From contig CAUJLY010000001.1 in NCBI GenBank assembly GCA_963281155.1, positions 4,092,001 to 4,156,000 on the forward strand: 64,000 nt of DNA, written 5' to 3'. The DNA comes from Rhabditophanes sp. KR3021 (taxonomy: Eukaryota > Nematoda > Chromadorea > Rhabditida > Alloionematidae). Position numbers and translations under genes: made by a program. Below are positions 1-13,107 of the stretch, one piece after another. Below the pieces are notes generated by a model. The model was given only the letters and a program-made list of their open reading frames with translations, was not told where the DNA came from and did not search any database. Each line of letters opens with the position of its first letter. The first letter of the stretch is position 1.

Positions 1-1628
1 ATTTGCCTTTACAAAATAATTTAATAAACGAAAAAACATTTGATTGCTCCAAACATTAATTCTAAAAAATTGTCGTTTTCTTAACAATCTTTTGATTGAT
101 AAAAATGACTATGAATAGGCAAAAAACTTGTTGTACTTGTGATCATGCAACATAAATTTAGTGCAACCTTGTCGCTAAATGTATAGAGAAATCTTCAAGT
201 TTATCATAACTTTTAAACAATTGCATTCAAATAGATGTACACTTTCCTGATTTTGAATTAAAAAGAAACCACCCATTGCTTTTTTAATCTACACTAAATA
301 GATGAAAATTAAATTTCCTTGGATTGCATTTAGTGAATTCGATTAATAACAACAGATTCTAATTCCGAAACCATAAAGAGTCTTGTAAAAGGGCAGATGC
401 AACCATTTTTTACTATGCACTTTTAATAAAGGAATCTATCATTGTATTCTTTATTAATTAGAATGATGCCTTCACAATTTAAGCATGCTTACTTTTAGAA
501 ACTATCACGAATGAGTATTAAAAAAATTATATATTCACATGCTTTCAAAATATTTCACACGCTTTTTTATTGTTCCCTGAATTCAAAGCCTGGCAATAGA
601 ACATGCAAGTGTGTAATAGATACCAAAATACATCCATAATTATATGTATATAGGCAGTTAATGAAATTGAATGTATTTTGTAATTAACTAAAGCATATAA
701 AACTTTTTAATTATATTGCATTAACAAAAGACGAAATTGATTGCAATGTTTAAAAATACTAGGGATGGACATCCTACAATTTATTTATCCTTGTCATTTA
801 AGTGGATTAAAGAAAAATTAAGGGAAAGAAATAATGCAAAAAATAGTGTTGATAAGGGAAGTAAGTAAAAGCAATCTAAAAGAGTGCTTGTAAATTCGAT
901 TTCCTTGTTCTTAGAATAATTACTTGAAGGAACAGTATTTGGGTATTTGTACCTATTTATTTTTATACCCATCTAAATACAAATCAATGTGTATTATTAT
1001 TTGTAATAACTGCAAGTAAAATAGTTGAAGTGTGTGTTTAAAAGAGTATATATGAAAGATGAATTATGAATTGTGACAAAGGGTAAACTCTACTATGCTT
1101 CAATATATAATAGAAATTTTTTTAAGTTTTATTGAAAATCAAATATCCACAACATTGGTAAATTGTAGAGAAGACTTTGAAGTACTTGCTTTCAGTGTAA
1201 TTCGTTGACTTTTATGGTATTTGAAATGTTGTATGTTTTCAAAATTACATCATTTTAATGTATAAAAGAAAAATATATATTTTAATGTTTAAAAATAAAT
1301 ATAAATATTATAAAAGGAGTTGCCAAGTTAATCTAGAACGGCTCAAGATAGTTAATTTTACAATTTATAGGATAACATACATATCGAAGTTTAATCATTT
1401 GCATCAACAAAAACAAAAAATGTTGTTTGCCATCCGGTGCATTATTTAATGTAAACAAATAAATTATAATAATCAGTAAAGATCATTTGGAGAGAATATA
1501 TTAATCATGATAATTTAAAAAAATGAAGAATTTAGTTAACGAACAGATAAATGATGAGCAATTTATTTTATTTCTTTTTAATTATTTTTCGGATAACTTG
1601 ATTGTCTGCCGCGAGAATTATCAAAGTT
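1..1628. other. Intergenic, AT-rich
   Basis: No convincing gene. The open frames here (for example 781-972 minus and 1258-1449 plus) are short, AT-driven and lack recognisable domains or splice partners. The stretch lies downstream of the XRN2 stop codon and would include its 3' UTR. Confidence 0.6.
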
Positions 1629-4472
1629 TCACTGGAAATTATTGAAATTCTCTCTTGAGTTGTTTCCCCGATGCTTGTTGCCACATCCTTCGCGTGAATT
1701 ACTGAAATTTCCTCTCACCATGTTATTACTAAAACGAGAATTTTGGAATGTCCCCCGACCAATGCCTAAATTGTCCTTTCCATAGTTTTGCCGAGAATCA
1801 TGTCTAATATTATAGTTTCCTCTTGAGTCATTGCTTTTACCACCGCGATTATTATGATTCCCACGTTGAGGATTAAAGTTTCCAGGTCCTTGATATTGTC
1901 TACTACTATTATATCCACCTTTGTTCTTACTTTCATACTCCAAAAATACTTTTTCTGGAACAACAGATCCTTCCAAAATATGAGTTGGATAGGAATATTG
2001 ATCTGTAAAGGCAGGATCTCTTAGCAATGTCATCACACATGAGTTTGTGAAATCTTGACAGATTTTGGCTTTAATTGGGGAATAAAATGGTTTTCCAGGA
2101 AGAACAGCATCTTCTTTTCTACTTATCAATCCACTCATTCCGTTTGTCAGATACTTATTAATTGAAATCCAAGTAATATCTAAATTGGTTTCGTAAATTG
2201 AGCAAAGATGCTTGAAAGCTGGATGCTTGTTTGAAACGTAAAGAATGTTTTCTCCACGAATATTACGCTTCTTTTCATCTTCCGTCAACCCATCCATGTT
2301 GTGATTCAAGCAATCCAAGAGTCTGTCTTGGTCAACGAAGGGAAGCAGTGCAACTCCCATCCAGGCAAACTTGTGACCATTAAGGTCGATGTCGAAATCT
2401 AAGGGGTAGAAGTCATAAATGTCACTATCTGATTCCGACATCAATTTTCTCCAGCATTCTGGAACATTGAGGCTACTAGCAACTGGAAAAACACCCATTA
2501 GCTGTTGCAAAGGTTTGAATGGTTTCGTATTAGTAGGAAATACTGCTTTGTAATTTTTGATGTGATCAAAATCAGAAGCAAATGGAGCATAATGGTATGG
2601 ATAAAACCAGTCCCAAGAAGCACATCCTCGGTAATAATATTTTAAGACCCAGCACATCCCCTCCATGTAAGCTTCTGCGACTCTTCTTCTGAAATCAACC
2701 CCTGTATTGAGTTCAACCTCAAACTTCTCTTCATAATAACGGTCTTTCCATCCATGCTCATGGAATTTGATATTGTCTTCAGGCTCGGAATCTGTCTCAT
2801 CAATGATTTTCCCAAATGCTCCAACAGTATTGTATTTGTCCTTGTCAAATTTAGGAATTTTGTGGGGCATCAAAACGCTGAGCAATCTTTGTTCCGTGAC
2901 TTTTATACTTTCGGATTCAGTTCTAGTTATGTAATCTTTTATACTGCTATAAGTGTCGTGGCTTAATGGTACCGGTGCAATTAAACTATCCTCCTTAGTA
3001 ACTCTTTTTTTTGGAACCAGTTTTCTCTTCAGGGCTTTATTTCGTGCTTTAAATCTATCATCGTTGATGCGTCTTCTTCTAAAAGTTTCATCTTCTTCAT
3101 TACCCAATTCTTCAAGAATATGAGCTATTCTTACCATAATTACTTCTCCATTATCAGTTAAATAACCCCCACATTGATCGAGCATACGTTTGTACAATTT
3201 GACTAGCATATCAATTGCTCCTTCCCTGATCTCCAGTGACGGTAAATGCGGTAAGAAATCATTTCCAACTAAAGTTGTTTAAAATCGGTTAAAATCATAT
3301 TAAGGATTTTTTAAATTGTCAGGTCTAATTTATTACTCTTTCAATCGAACACATCATAAATATACATATGATCGTAAAGAGATTTTAAAATAACATTTTT
3401 TTAACTTTTACTTAGGGTTATTTAGTATGTTACTTCACATTTGAAGCAGTCACTTACCTAAAAAACAAAGAAAAACCCAATCATCAATTACTCTTTCCAG
3501 ATCAAATTCGAAAGAAAGGTGTTTCATGGCAAGTTCACGCTCCAGATAATCCCTCAATACAGCTAGGCGGATGAAAATGAAATTTGTCTTTTTAGGCGGT
3601 GGAGGTAGAATATTTGAATATGATTCAGTCATCCCTCCATCGCAATCTTTCAACTCATGTCCGATTTTTTTACACAAGTCGCAAGGTCTTGGAGTGCCAG
3701 GAATAAATTCCTCGCGAATAATATTGAAATTGACCTCATGTGTTGCAAGCCCCAACATAATTAGATCAGCATCGGCTCCACATAGACAATGAGATGTATT
3801 TGGGTCATGACCCTCTGAAGCTCTTTGCTTGCGAACAAAATCCATTATTTTGTGCTCTCCTTCTCCAGGAACGCTAGCATCACTCAAAATGACACTAAGG
3901 CCAGCCCAAGCTGGATCACTTTTTAATTTTTGAGCTATATAGTAACTCAAAGCTTTTGATAATCTTTCCATAAATGGGGTTCCGGGTGTAATACAATTTT
4001 TATCAAACCATTCATGTTTTTCTTTCTTTGGAGGAACTGGAATGCCTTGTTTGATAAGCCGCTCTCTTACTTCTCCGATTTCCCTCTCTTTATCAGCAAC
4101 TTCTTTAGCACCTCTGAAGCGTCTACTTCTTTGTTGATTCATCTTGGCTCTGGGAGCAACTCCATCTACTGCCATATACAGAACACGCCGAGGTCTAATA
4201 ATTGCCATCAATCTGTCGATGTACTCAAAAATTAAAACGAAAATCTCGTCCTCAGTTTCAGGTGCCGGCCTGTCTTCTGGACGTGAGCATGGATGAATAA
4301 TTCCGTTCATATCAAGATATAGATTATCAAACTCTTGGAAATTCTGATTTGGCTTCGTGCCATCTATTGGTATCCTCGTGCCATCGATTTCAATCGCTGA
4401 TTCCTCGATAACGTCGGTAACAATAGAAGGATATTTTCTTGAAAGCCATCTGAAAAATGCTGGAACACCCAT
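1629..4472 (-). CDS. xrn-2: XRN2/Rat1-type nuclear 5'-3' exoribonuclease
   Basis: Degrades 5'-monophosphorylated RNA in the nucleus, acting in Pol II termination and in rRNA and small-RNA turnover. Two exons: 4472-3458 and 3268-1629, 884 aa; the family is usually about 950 aa. The N-terminus begins MGVPAFFRWLSRKYPS, the hallmark of XRN nucleases, followed by the acidic active-site block with YLDMNGIIHPC and the VDGVAPRAKMNQQRSRRFR segment. A CCHC zinc knuckle (C-x2-C-x4-H-x4-C, starting CDLCKK) lies near residue 265, as in metazoan XRN2 and unlike XRN1. Splicing joins TTA-G to TT-GGA and restores the conserved VGNDFLPHLPSLEIRE segment across the junction. The second conserved region with WVLKYYYRGCASWDWFYPYHYAP is intact. 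The C-terminal 120 residues are Asn/Gly/Arg-rich (RG-type) and probably disordered. Family assignment is firm. Confidence 0.96.
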
Positions 4473-5310
4473 GATATTAACTGAAAATAATGGAAAAAGT
4501 TAATAAAACAGAAGAAAAAAATCAAACGGATATTCTATGAGTCCAAACCAATACAAATTGATAGAGCAATATGACATCAACGTTGCTACGACTGAATTTA
4601 AAATACGATATAACGAAACAACACAGTAATAAAGAGTGTAATGGATATTATGAAATGACCCCAACCATCTTTTTATATAATATTGGGGGATACTGAAATA
4701 ACGCTACATAGACACTTAATTAACAAATAATTATTATGATTAGATGGGTAAAAATGTTTTTAAAAAAGCATATAGCTTGTTCCACGTAAAGAATACTTCG
4801 GGCCATATCATTCGCCAGTAAAAGAAACAAATAAACGTCACGTGAAAAGCTTTGTAATTAGTATTCTGAATACAGTTCCTTGTCCACGTTGCTTATAATA
4901 AACAAATGGAATTGAGCATAACTTCGTCAACTTTACAAAAACTACGGATAATAGTCCCGTTGTGAATCGTTTGGGAAAGAGACATTTTGATTTAATTAAA
5001 TGCCAAACTATTATACCTTTATTACATTGCTTGTATCGACGGTGACTTTGTGTATTCATTCTTAAAACTAATAAATATTTTTAAGTAACTTGATTTCTAG
5101 ATTGTGAAATTGTAAATGCAACATCAGTCATGTTCAAAATAATCAAAACCCTTTAATTGCCAAACTTAAATGAATAACTTTATTTCTTCAATTAAGGGAG
5201 ATTTTTCTTATTAAATTATAATGCATATTATGGGGTACAACAAAATATTTTGTACAATAATTATCAAAAAATATGACACAACATCTATTTAAAATTGGAA
5301 TAGCCGTTGT
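4473..5310. other. Intergenic between two minus-strand genes
   Basis: Contains the XRN2 promoter/5' region and the 3' end of the coiled-coil gene. No supported ORF or RNA gene was seen; a 73-codon minus-strand frame at 4838-5059 has no recognisable features. Confidence 0.5.
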
Positions 5311-8300
5311 TTATTGAATGCTGCACGAAAGCTGTTGATATTCGCGTGATTGGCAAGTTGTGAAGTGTAAAATATTTCCAGTAAGTGTTCCAAGAAATTG
5401 TTCAGCTTTTGATAGATCCTCTTCATGCTTTCTGAGTAACTTTTCAAGTTGATTCTTCGTAAGGTTCGATTCGGCACAATCATCCTCAGACTCGGAAGAA
5501 TCACTAAATCTTGAAGCTAGTAAATGGAATTCTGGATCTTTACCATCGACAAAGTTAGTTGATACCTGTGCAATAGATTTCGATATGCAACGCAATTTCT
5601 TTCCAAGTTCATTTGAGTCTCTAATGATTCGTTGAATTCTTGGAGGCAAAGTTTGACCGGGGTCAGCAGCGTTGCTAGAAGATGCTGAACTACTTTGGGA
5701 ATTAGTCAGGTGATCGTGCGTTTGTTTCTCTCTCTCTCTAGGCAGAGTTGAATGTTCCCGAGATTCGGTAAATCCAGAACTATTACTAGATGAATATCTA
5801 GAGCAAAACAATTTGTCATTAGATGGTGACATTGATTCGTGAACGTCTAATCTATTTCCATCTTTAGTTGATTTTTTCGTGTCTTTTGAAACCAATGAAC
5901 CAATATCATCTTTACCAAGAACCCCTTCACTATTTCTGTTTGTCCGAAGTAAGAGTAAGGCTTTCAATTGACCAATGTATGCTTCTTTATTCTTCAACTG
6001 CTTGCTTAGTTCAACATTTTGATTTTCAACTTTGGTTTTGTCTTCATTTACTTGATTTGTATGTGCAAAAGCAATTTTGTTATTATTCAATTTGTCTTTA
6101 AGTGTATTGATTTCAGCTTCCTAAACAACATCATTTACAAAATAGTATTGCAAGAAACATACATAATCTTGTTCTGAACGACGACCATTAAATAAATCCT
6201 TTTCATTCTCCATGATGTTTGAATTTTTGTATTGGCGGTATTCAGTGTCAAGCTTATTGAATCGTTCGTTCATAATTTTCAACTTGTTACGAATACTTTC
6301 AGCTTCCAGATGATTTTTGTCAAGCTCTTCGGAAAATTGAATTTGTTGATTTTCAACCTTGATTTAACATTTTTATTAATATATTTAAATGTGTGATTTG
6401 AATAAATTGTTTGCTATAAGGTTTTTAAATTTAAATATCAGCTAGAAGCTATTGAATGCCATGGCAATAATTGGAATTGCAAGTAAAGCTTGGAGTAACA
6501 AAGTAAGATGACTGGTCTCCAGGTCTGAATATGCTTCTAGTAGGGATTACACGGAATAAAGAGGAGGGGATTTATTTAATCAGAGGAGATCAAAATAATA
6601 GACCAATGAGGTAGTAATCTACAATATATAAATATAAAAGTACTAACAAAATTTACATAAACGAGTATACAATTTGATATATTCACTTTGGCCATCTTAG
6701 AATGATATTTTTCTTGCCAAGTAAATTGAGCAAGTCATAGTTTCAATTTAACACATGCCGTAATCATATTTAAATATCTCTTTTTACCCCGTTATATTGA
6801 CCAATCGCTTGTTATTCTATTGTAATAATTTTTATAATTTTTCAGTTCTATGATCTAATCAGTTGGAGTTTACTAATCTAAGATGGCCAAAGAGGAAGAA
6901 AACAAAATAGTGCTAAGAAAATCACTGGCAGGATGAAAAATGCTAGGCTGGAAGAAGTTGGGCCGAGAAAAATTAGTAAGGCTGAAAAAAGTTCGTCTTT
7001 GGATAGATATAATAATGCACTTCTTTACAAAGAACCTTTGGTTGTTGGTTAAAAGAAAGTACTAGAAGTGGTAAAAGGTAAATGTTTTTAAATTATTTAT
7101 CAATAACTGCTGAAGGTCTATTAGATCCTATTTGGTCAGCAAGACACGGTCCATCTGCTGTCAACAAAGCATACTTCTACTTCTTTTTGGATTCGAGAGC
7201 AGCTGGAAAGGCATTAACTGTGAGCAATGTCTTTGATTTGTTTGAGAAAGCAATCTGTTACGTCGGAGAGTCTGAAAAAGACGTTAGAATGGATGTAGAC
7301 TCTGACAGATACAACGTTAAATTGGAAAAAGACAATCTATTCGATAGAAAGGAGAATAGAATAAATCAAGTCACCAAGGCTGGACTGAAAATGATTGTAG
7401 CGATGTTGCTAGCTAGTTTAAAAAAATTGTCGAGACTCTTAAGTTCACTTGCATAGAGAAGAGCAAGCGGCGAATCACCAACTGTGATTACGGCAAATGC
7501 TCCATGAAAGAAACCTAAATTTTGAACTCAAACAATGCTTGTATAATTGCAGATATCTTGGCTAGAAAAGTTTTTAAGGCAAAAAACTTGCTGATACCAA
7601 TTTTTTGTTTTTACTATAGTTTTTTAATTGTCTATTTTTTACTTTCGTTCCATAAATTACCTACAATCAAAAAAGTTAGCAAAAGTCATTTAAAAAAAGA
7701 AAACCTTGATTTGGCATTTGTGTAATTTGTCTTTCAAATAATCAGCTTCCTTTTTCTTGTCTATCAAAAGGACGATTAAAGCTTCATCGTTACTTTTTTG
7801 AGGGACACCGATTGGTGTGGAATATTGCGTTATACCAGTTTGCATTTGAATGGCAGTAGATGTATTTACTTGAATTTGGAGATCTCTCAATGATTCTTCA
7901 ATTTGGTCAATTCTATTGGCACTAAACGTTGCAGGTAAACTACATCTTGGAGGTGGCAAATCAATGTATACTTCCTCAGACATCATTCTATTGCTGTTAT
8001 AAATTCCTTTACTATGGCCATTTTGGCAGTGTCTTAAAGGTGTAACCTGAGAGGAATAAGGATTAGTTAAAGAATTCCTTGAATGATGCAAATTATTCAT
8101 AGGCGTTTCATATCGTTGATTCATATGTATCTGATTTTCCAAAATATTGTTAATTGGAGAAGGCGTCGTTGATAAATTTGAAACACATCTAAAAAGCCAT
8201 ATTGTTAAATATTGTCCCAGTGATACATGGTAGTTTAAGTGTTGTAATAAAACAAATAGCGATTTTAGTATGAATAAAGTTTAAGTTTACTTACACAGCT

Positions 8301-9452
8301 GAAGAATAAGTCTTAATGTCTGAATAAATTGATCCTTGATTGATATTATTTGGAGGGTTATTATGTGAGATCGGAGAGCAAATTTCCGTTTGAGTTTGAT
8401 TGATATGTCCTGATAATTGCACGTAACTCTGACTTCTGGAATGTTGTTGCAAATTGGGCGTATTTCTAATCGTTTTTTGGTGATTAATTTCCGATTTTCG
8501 ACAACTCATATAAACTCGGCGGTCCTCTTCCTTTTCATAGATTTCTGGTCTAGTAAAAGCTAAAGAAAATGTAAAACGATTAAATTATGAAACACATTTA
8601 CTTTTCTAAATGATGCTAAAAAGTATACCAAGTTTTCAGTAAAATGTAATAAACATAACTGTGAGTGGCGTTGATTTACATTTAAAAAAAGAAGAACATA
8701 CTCACTATATTTGTTATAAATTATTTTTAAAGTATTTTTGACAGAGTGAGTGAATGTTTTCTTAATAGCCCAATAAGACATTAAAGCAAATGATTGGTGA
8801 GTATAATGATGAATGTGAGAATTTAAACAATATTTTGTAAATAATTAGTTTTAGTCCGTAATATAAGTAAGCTATTAAATGATTTGTCTGTTGAATCAAA
8901 TGATTTATAGTTACTGAAAATGTGGTGCTAGTGCGATAAAAATAATAGTGATACACCAATCCAGAAACAATAAGAAAACTGTGTCATATGGAATAAAAAC
9001 GGCGAAAACGCATTTATAAAACTTTGTTACTAGTGTATATTATAAAGCAACATTGAAATATAACATACCTTCGTTTGTAGAAACACTATGTTTCAAATTG
9101 TGCTCACTCTTATTTTTTCTAATCCTAGATACTGGAGAGTGATCCATTTTTAGGATAGTCTCTTCTGCTATTTGAAAAGCATAATTAGGTTCCACATACA
9201 ATCGTTCTATACTGACATTTGGAGGCTCACGAACTAACCTAGTGACACTTCTTGGCTCGTCGTAGTCTAAATATCTACAGTTTAAAAGTAATTACAAAAA
9301 TAGAACTTACATAATGGTCTGGAGGACTCATGTCGACCGATACTCGCAATTTTTTTAATTGACTTATTGCTGGTGGACGCCTTTGGACTTGCTTTGTTGG
9401 ATCCATTTAAATTTGAAGTTGAAGACCAGAACTTTTTGATTTTTTCAAACAT
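5311..9452 (-). CDS. Coiled-coil, Ser/Asn-rich protein of unknown function (six exons)
   Basis: Not recognised. Exons 9452-9311, 9266-9069, 8559-8295, 8188-7705, 6357-6163 and 6120-5311 join in frame with GT/AG borders to give 697 aa. The start is the ATG of MFEKIKKFWSS; an upstream in-frame codon is only GTG. The first third is basic and Ser/Lys-rich, the middle is Asn/Gln/Ser-rich with PPPRCSLPATFSANRI, and residues about 330-480 form heptad-like helices (runs such as EAEINTLKDKLNNN and VENQNVELSKQLKNKEA) predicting a coiled coil. The C-terminus has an acidic SDSSESEDD patch and a last helix NQLEKLLRKHEEDLSKAEQF. It could be a centrosomal or cytoskeletal scaffold, but that is only inference from composition. 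Intron 4 (6358-7704) is about 1.35 kb, far larger than its siblings (42-509 nt), and carries inserted sequence. Confidence 0.72.
6686..6892. repeat. 16-bp perfect inverted repeat in intron 4
   Basis: CTTTGGCCATCTTAGA at 6686-6701 is the exact reverse complement of TCTAAGATGGCCAAAG at 6877-6892, with a 175-nt AT-rich spacer. The right arm contains an ATG and opens the plus-strand frame that continues into the intronic insertion. It may be a terminal repeat of a small element or a hairpin. Confidence 0.6.
6883..7456 (+). pseudogene. Decayed plus-strand ORF nested antisense in an intron
   Basis: Broken coding-like sequence opposite to the host gene. A first frame starts MAKEEENKIVLRKSLAG and stops. 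A second reads MKNARLEEVGPRKISKAEKS to a stop near 7050, and a third (7082-7456, 124 codons) contains DPIWSARHGPSAVNKAYFYF and VFDLFEKAICYVGES before a stop. Amino-acid usage looks like real protein, but no single frame is intact. I do not recognise the family; a relic of a mobile element or retrocopy is likely. Confidence 0.4.
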
Positions 9453-10537
9453 GATAATACACACTAAAATTATATGTTTGATTAAATTTTAAACATGGAC
9501 ATTTAAACCAAATTGATGACAAACTAATTTAGAAGAACAAAATGTAAATTTTCAGCAGCTTGGTTAAAATGCATATTCAGATTTTGCAATTTATAATAAG
9601 ATGGTGTCTCATTTTAATATTAAAAATAAAAAATCAACTAGCTGACAACAAGAATTATTCCCGGTTTATTTTTGACAATCTTGCCTTTTAATAAGATTAA
9701 GAAAAACAATCTAAATTTGAAGTTTATTTTTTAAATATATTTAAGAGTATCACCTTCTTTTTCAGATAAAATGATCGAGCCTAATCTCTCAATCAAAAAA
9801 TTAATCATTTGCTACCACTTTTTATTTGGTACTTCGCGTATGGTTTCAAGTATATTCTTTCAATGTTCAAATAATACTTAAACATAAAATAGAACAAGCA
9901 TTGACGTAAAATAATAGATTTTTAAGTTTGAAAAATGATTGGTCAGTAAAGTAAGTGGTTGCGTTAGATGACACTAACCTCATACTCCTTTAATTACTAT
10001 TAACATTTTCGACAGTTTCAAACAATTTGTTAAATGAAAGTCATTTATATATAAATAATGTATGACACTATTTAAATCTTGAGGTTTGTTTAAAAGTGTA
10101 ATTTTCATATCGTTGCAAAAAACTTAGTGGTTGCGATTCTATCTTTTTATGTAGATTTAAATCACACAAGTAGTTTATTTCTTAATAATACTTTAAGTAC
10201 ATAATTTAACAACAATATCAAACTGAATTTAGTTATTTTGTGTATTTGGCAATGTGTAGGAAATATTATTAAAATAAGTTAAGTATTTTTATTATTTAAA
10301 AAACCTTGAATTAAATAAACTTTATTGAATTGAATTATTTATAATAGGAGGTCAATTTGATTATTTGATTGTTTTGCACTTGAAAAAGAATCATCTGCAT
10401 ATACAAGCATATCAAAAGAATATTCATGACTATATGGACTTGATGACCTTGAATAAGTTAACGTATAAAGTTGTTGTTGTAAAAATGATATACCAAAATT
10501 CATTCTTAACCACACAAATACTCTATTAGTAATTTAA
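9453..10537. other. Divergent intergenic region
   Basis: AT-rich spacer between two divergently transcribed genes. It should contain both promoters. No ORF, RNA gene or repeat could be supported. Confidence 0.5.
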
Positions 10538-12994
10538 ATGATTACCCTTATTCGTAAACTGATTGGTTTAATATTTATTTTGCTATTATTGCGAAAAATA
10601 TATAAGGGATATGTTGCTGTGAATATTGTTAGAGAATGTGCTAATGAAGTTAGTGTCGACTTGATAGTAGCTCATCCAGCTTTGAACGATCTCTCGAATA
10701 AAAAACCATTGATAATATTTTTGCTTAACAAGGAAGTTCTTAATATGACATTTAATGCACTATGCAACACTCATCAGTATAAAGGTAAGTTATCTGACTT
10801 TTGTACCTATAACCAATATTTGAGATGTACATGATCAAATTTTGATTGTTGCATTAGACCACGAAACAAAGGAAGTATTAGAACATAACTGGAAACATTT
10901 GAAGATAATGCATTATGACGTTCCATGTCTTCATAGACCCTTCAATTATGGCGATGGGTATTATCAGTTGTTATATTTGTTTAGAGCTAATTTAGCAAGA
11001 GCCTTATTAGAAAAAGGATTTACCTTCTGGATGGCCCAGCAAGATACTTTTTGGAGAGAATCGTTACTAGACATACCGTTATCGGAAGGAGATATTGTTT
11101 TTGATAGAGCTGGTGAAGAAAGTAAAAACTTGATTGGCGGAGGACATTATTTCTGCAGAAATACACTCAAAGCCAAGCAATTTTTTGATGTTTTATCAAC
11201 TGATTTAACAAATAAATACTTCCCAGACAATGTGTATATGACAACGTTGTGCTATAGAGGAATTGCTGAATGTAATTATATTCCTTTTGAAAAAATTGCC
11301 AATTGGAAATGGTTATATGATGCAAATTCGCGGAAATCAAATCCATCTTTAATCCAATTTGATGGTCATTCAAATTTAGGTAAATCGAAAAATATTCAAA
11401 CTTTATAAGTTAAAACACACAAATAAAAAACTAATACTCTAAATCATATTCATAGGTTTCATATACTGAAAAGTCTTTTAGAATCATTTCAGCGATTTTC
11501 TTGTTCTTATCTGGATCCATCTAGTTAACGAGTTGTAGAGAAGGCCTCCCTGAGTCCGAATTAGTGATCTGACCACGATAAGCATTAATTAAAATGACTT
11601 CAACATTCTCCGCAATCGTTTTAGCTAATTCATCCAATTGCTTTTTGTTTGTAGCTGCGTCGTTGTCAAGATTGAATTTCTTTGTCGCTTCGACTAACTC
11701 CTTGCATAACCCTTTTCTTTCATGACCAGCAAGCGATTGATCAACTTTGGAATATTTCCACAAGCTGGACATTTCAAATTAGGGTCAGTTTTAATAGGGG
11801 AAATAATACATTTTTAAAAGTTGGGACATTACAAGATTCAATCAGATTATTGAGTAAATTGTGTGGTTTAGATCCAGCTGTATTGTATTTTAATTGCCGT
11901 TATCTACTTATTGTCGTCGTGGACCCAAAAATAAAATATCCGAATTCATAATATCCTAACCCAATACTATCTAGATACTCTTCCAATTGCTTCAGCATCG
12001 CAGTTTTTGTTTCAGTAGATTGATTAGGCGCTTGGTGAAGTCTCTTCGATAGGAGCTTATAAATTCTTCCATGCAACTTTGTCAAAGGCCATACAGCAGC
12101 CTTGGGATGTTTTATTGAATACTGAGAACACCTTTCCAGATGGTTGACCGATTTCTCCAGCATTACCTAAATCAAACAATATACAATAATATAAATTAAA
12201 AACTAACCAGAGGCCTTTTCACTTCGTCTAAATGGTAAACTCTTACCATCATTGCAACTTTTCTTCACTTCCACTGCCTTAATGCTCGTATTTTTGACTA
12301 ACTGGGACAAAATATCAAGTTCTTCTTTGGAGATCGTTGCAATCTTTCTCTTCCTTCTTTTTAGTATCTTCCATTCTTAGAATAATAAACACCTTTTGAG
12401 GCGGTGTTGTTGCATTACAATTAGTAAGAATGATTAATATAGTTACATTTGATCTTAATATAGACACGTAAATAGCTTGCAGCTTATTCAGATTTCAAAG
12501 TACAATGCTTTAAAGAACTAACTCTTTGTACACAGTCTCATTTAGTTCAATTTTAAAAATGTTAAAAGTATATTGTTTACCAGAGATTCCGATCTGGTCT
12601 CAAATGTGACATCTGATCCTGATAAATAATGTCTGACATTAGATCATATTATCAGGATCAGTATAAAAAAGGAATCCCTGATTGTTAACTAAAAACTAAA
12701 TAATTTATATTATGTATATTTAATTCAAATTTAGGAGGAAAGTTGGAGTTTATGAAAAGTTTAGGCTTCTATTTTTTAAATGAAGACGGAAAAACATGTA
12801 ATTTGGAATCGATTGAAAAAGCCAGGAATTCAATATCCACATTTGAGAGTGACGTTTCTTTTAACATTATATCATTTATGCAATTTGCTTTTTATCAAAA
12901 AATTATTGAATTATTTTATAGCAATTCGTTACTTGAATTTGTTATGAATGAAGTTATTTTCCCGAATGCCATGTATTTTATGATAACTATGTGA
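10538..12994 (+). CDS. Nucleotide-diphospho-sugar transferase-like type II membrane protein
   Basis: Three exons: 10538-10784, 10825-11379 and 12735-12994, joining in frame to 353 aa. Residues about 3-20 form a single hydrophobic segment after MITLIRK, typical of a Golgi signal anchor. The middle exon carries GFTFWMAQQDTFWRESLLDI, then a spaced EGDIVF and NLIGGGHYFCRNT. This matches the layout of the nucleotide-diphospho-sugar transferase domain common in nematodes (a WMDADT-like core followed by a GG...N motif). The usual acidic DxD is replaced by QQDT, so metal binding or activity may be altered. The donor sugar is unknown. Intron 2 is 1355 nt and holds an antisense mobile-element relic and a hairpin, yet its splice sites are intact. 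Fold assignment is moderate. Confidence 0.7.
11421..12395 (-). mobile_element. Decayed repeat element, copy 1, antisense in intron
   Basis: The minus strand contains fragmented coding sequence. A lysine-rich N-terminal piece lies near 12375-12200. A piece with KHPKAAVWPLTKLHGRIYKL lies at 12163-11900. A zinc-ribbon-like DPNLKCPACGN leads into LVEATKKFNLDNDAAT and LDELAKTIAENVE at about 11796-11450. The last part is roughly 85% identical at DNA level (my by-eye estimate) to the copy at 35803-36145. Several stops and frame changes break it, including a TAG where copy 2 has TAC. Family unknown; possibly the 3' end of a non-LTR retrotransposon. Confidence 0.6.
12577..12690. repeat. MITE-like hairpin
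   Basis: CTGATCCTGATAA (12613-12625) and TTATCAGGATCAG (12649-12661) are perfect 13-nt inverted repeats around a 23-nt loop that itself contains AATGTC/GACATT. Flanking GAGATTCC (12583-12590) and GGAATCCC (12671-12678) extend the dyad imperfectly. It lies just upstream of the last acceptor of the transferase gene. Confidence 0.45.
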
Positions 12995-13107
12995 TGCTAC
13001 TATTAATAAACATCTGAGATAAAATGTATGCTTAATTTGAATATTAAAAATAGCAAGAGATAAGTATAAAACTGATTTGCTTCATTAAAAAATTAGACGT
13101 TTTCATC

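Noticed and set aside
1258..1449. 63-codon plus-strand ORF
   Set aside because: AT-rich chance frame with no domain, no splice sites and no conserved composition.
3571..4235. Plus-strand ORFs opposite XRN2
   Set aside because: Antisense shadows of a strongly conserved exon; no features of their own.
11167..11373. 68-codon minus-strand ORF
   Set aside because: Antisense of the sugar-transferase exon 2.
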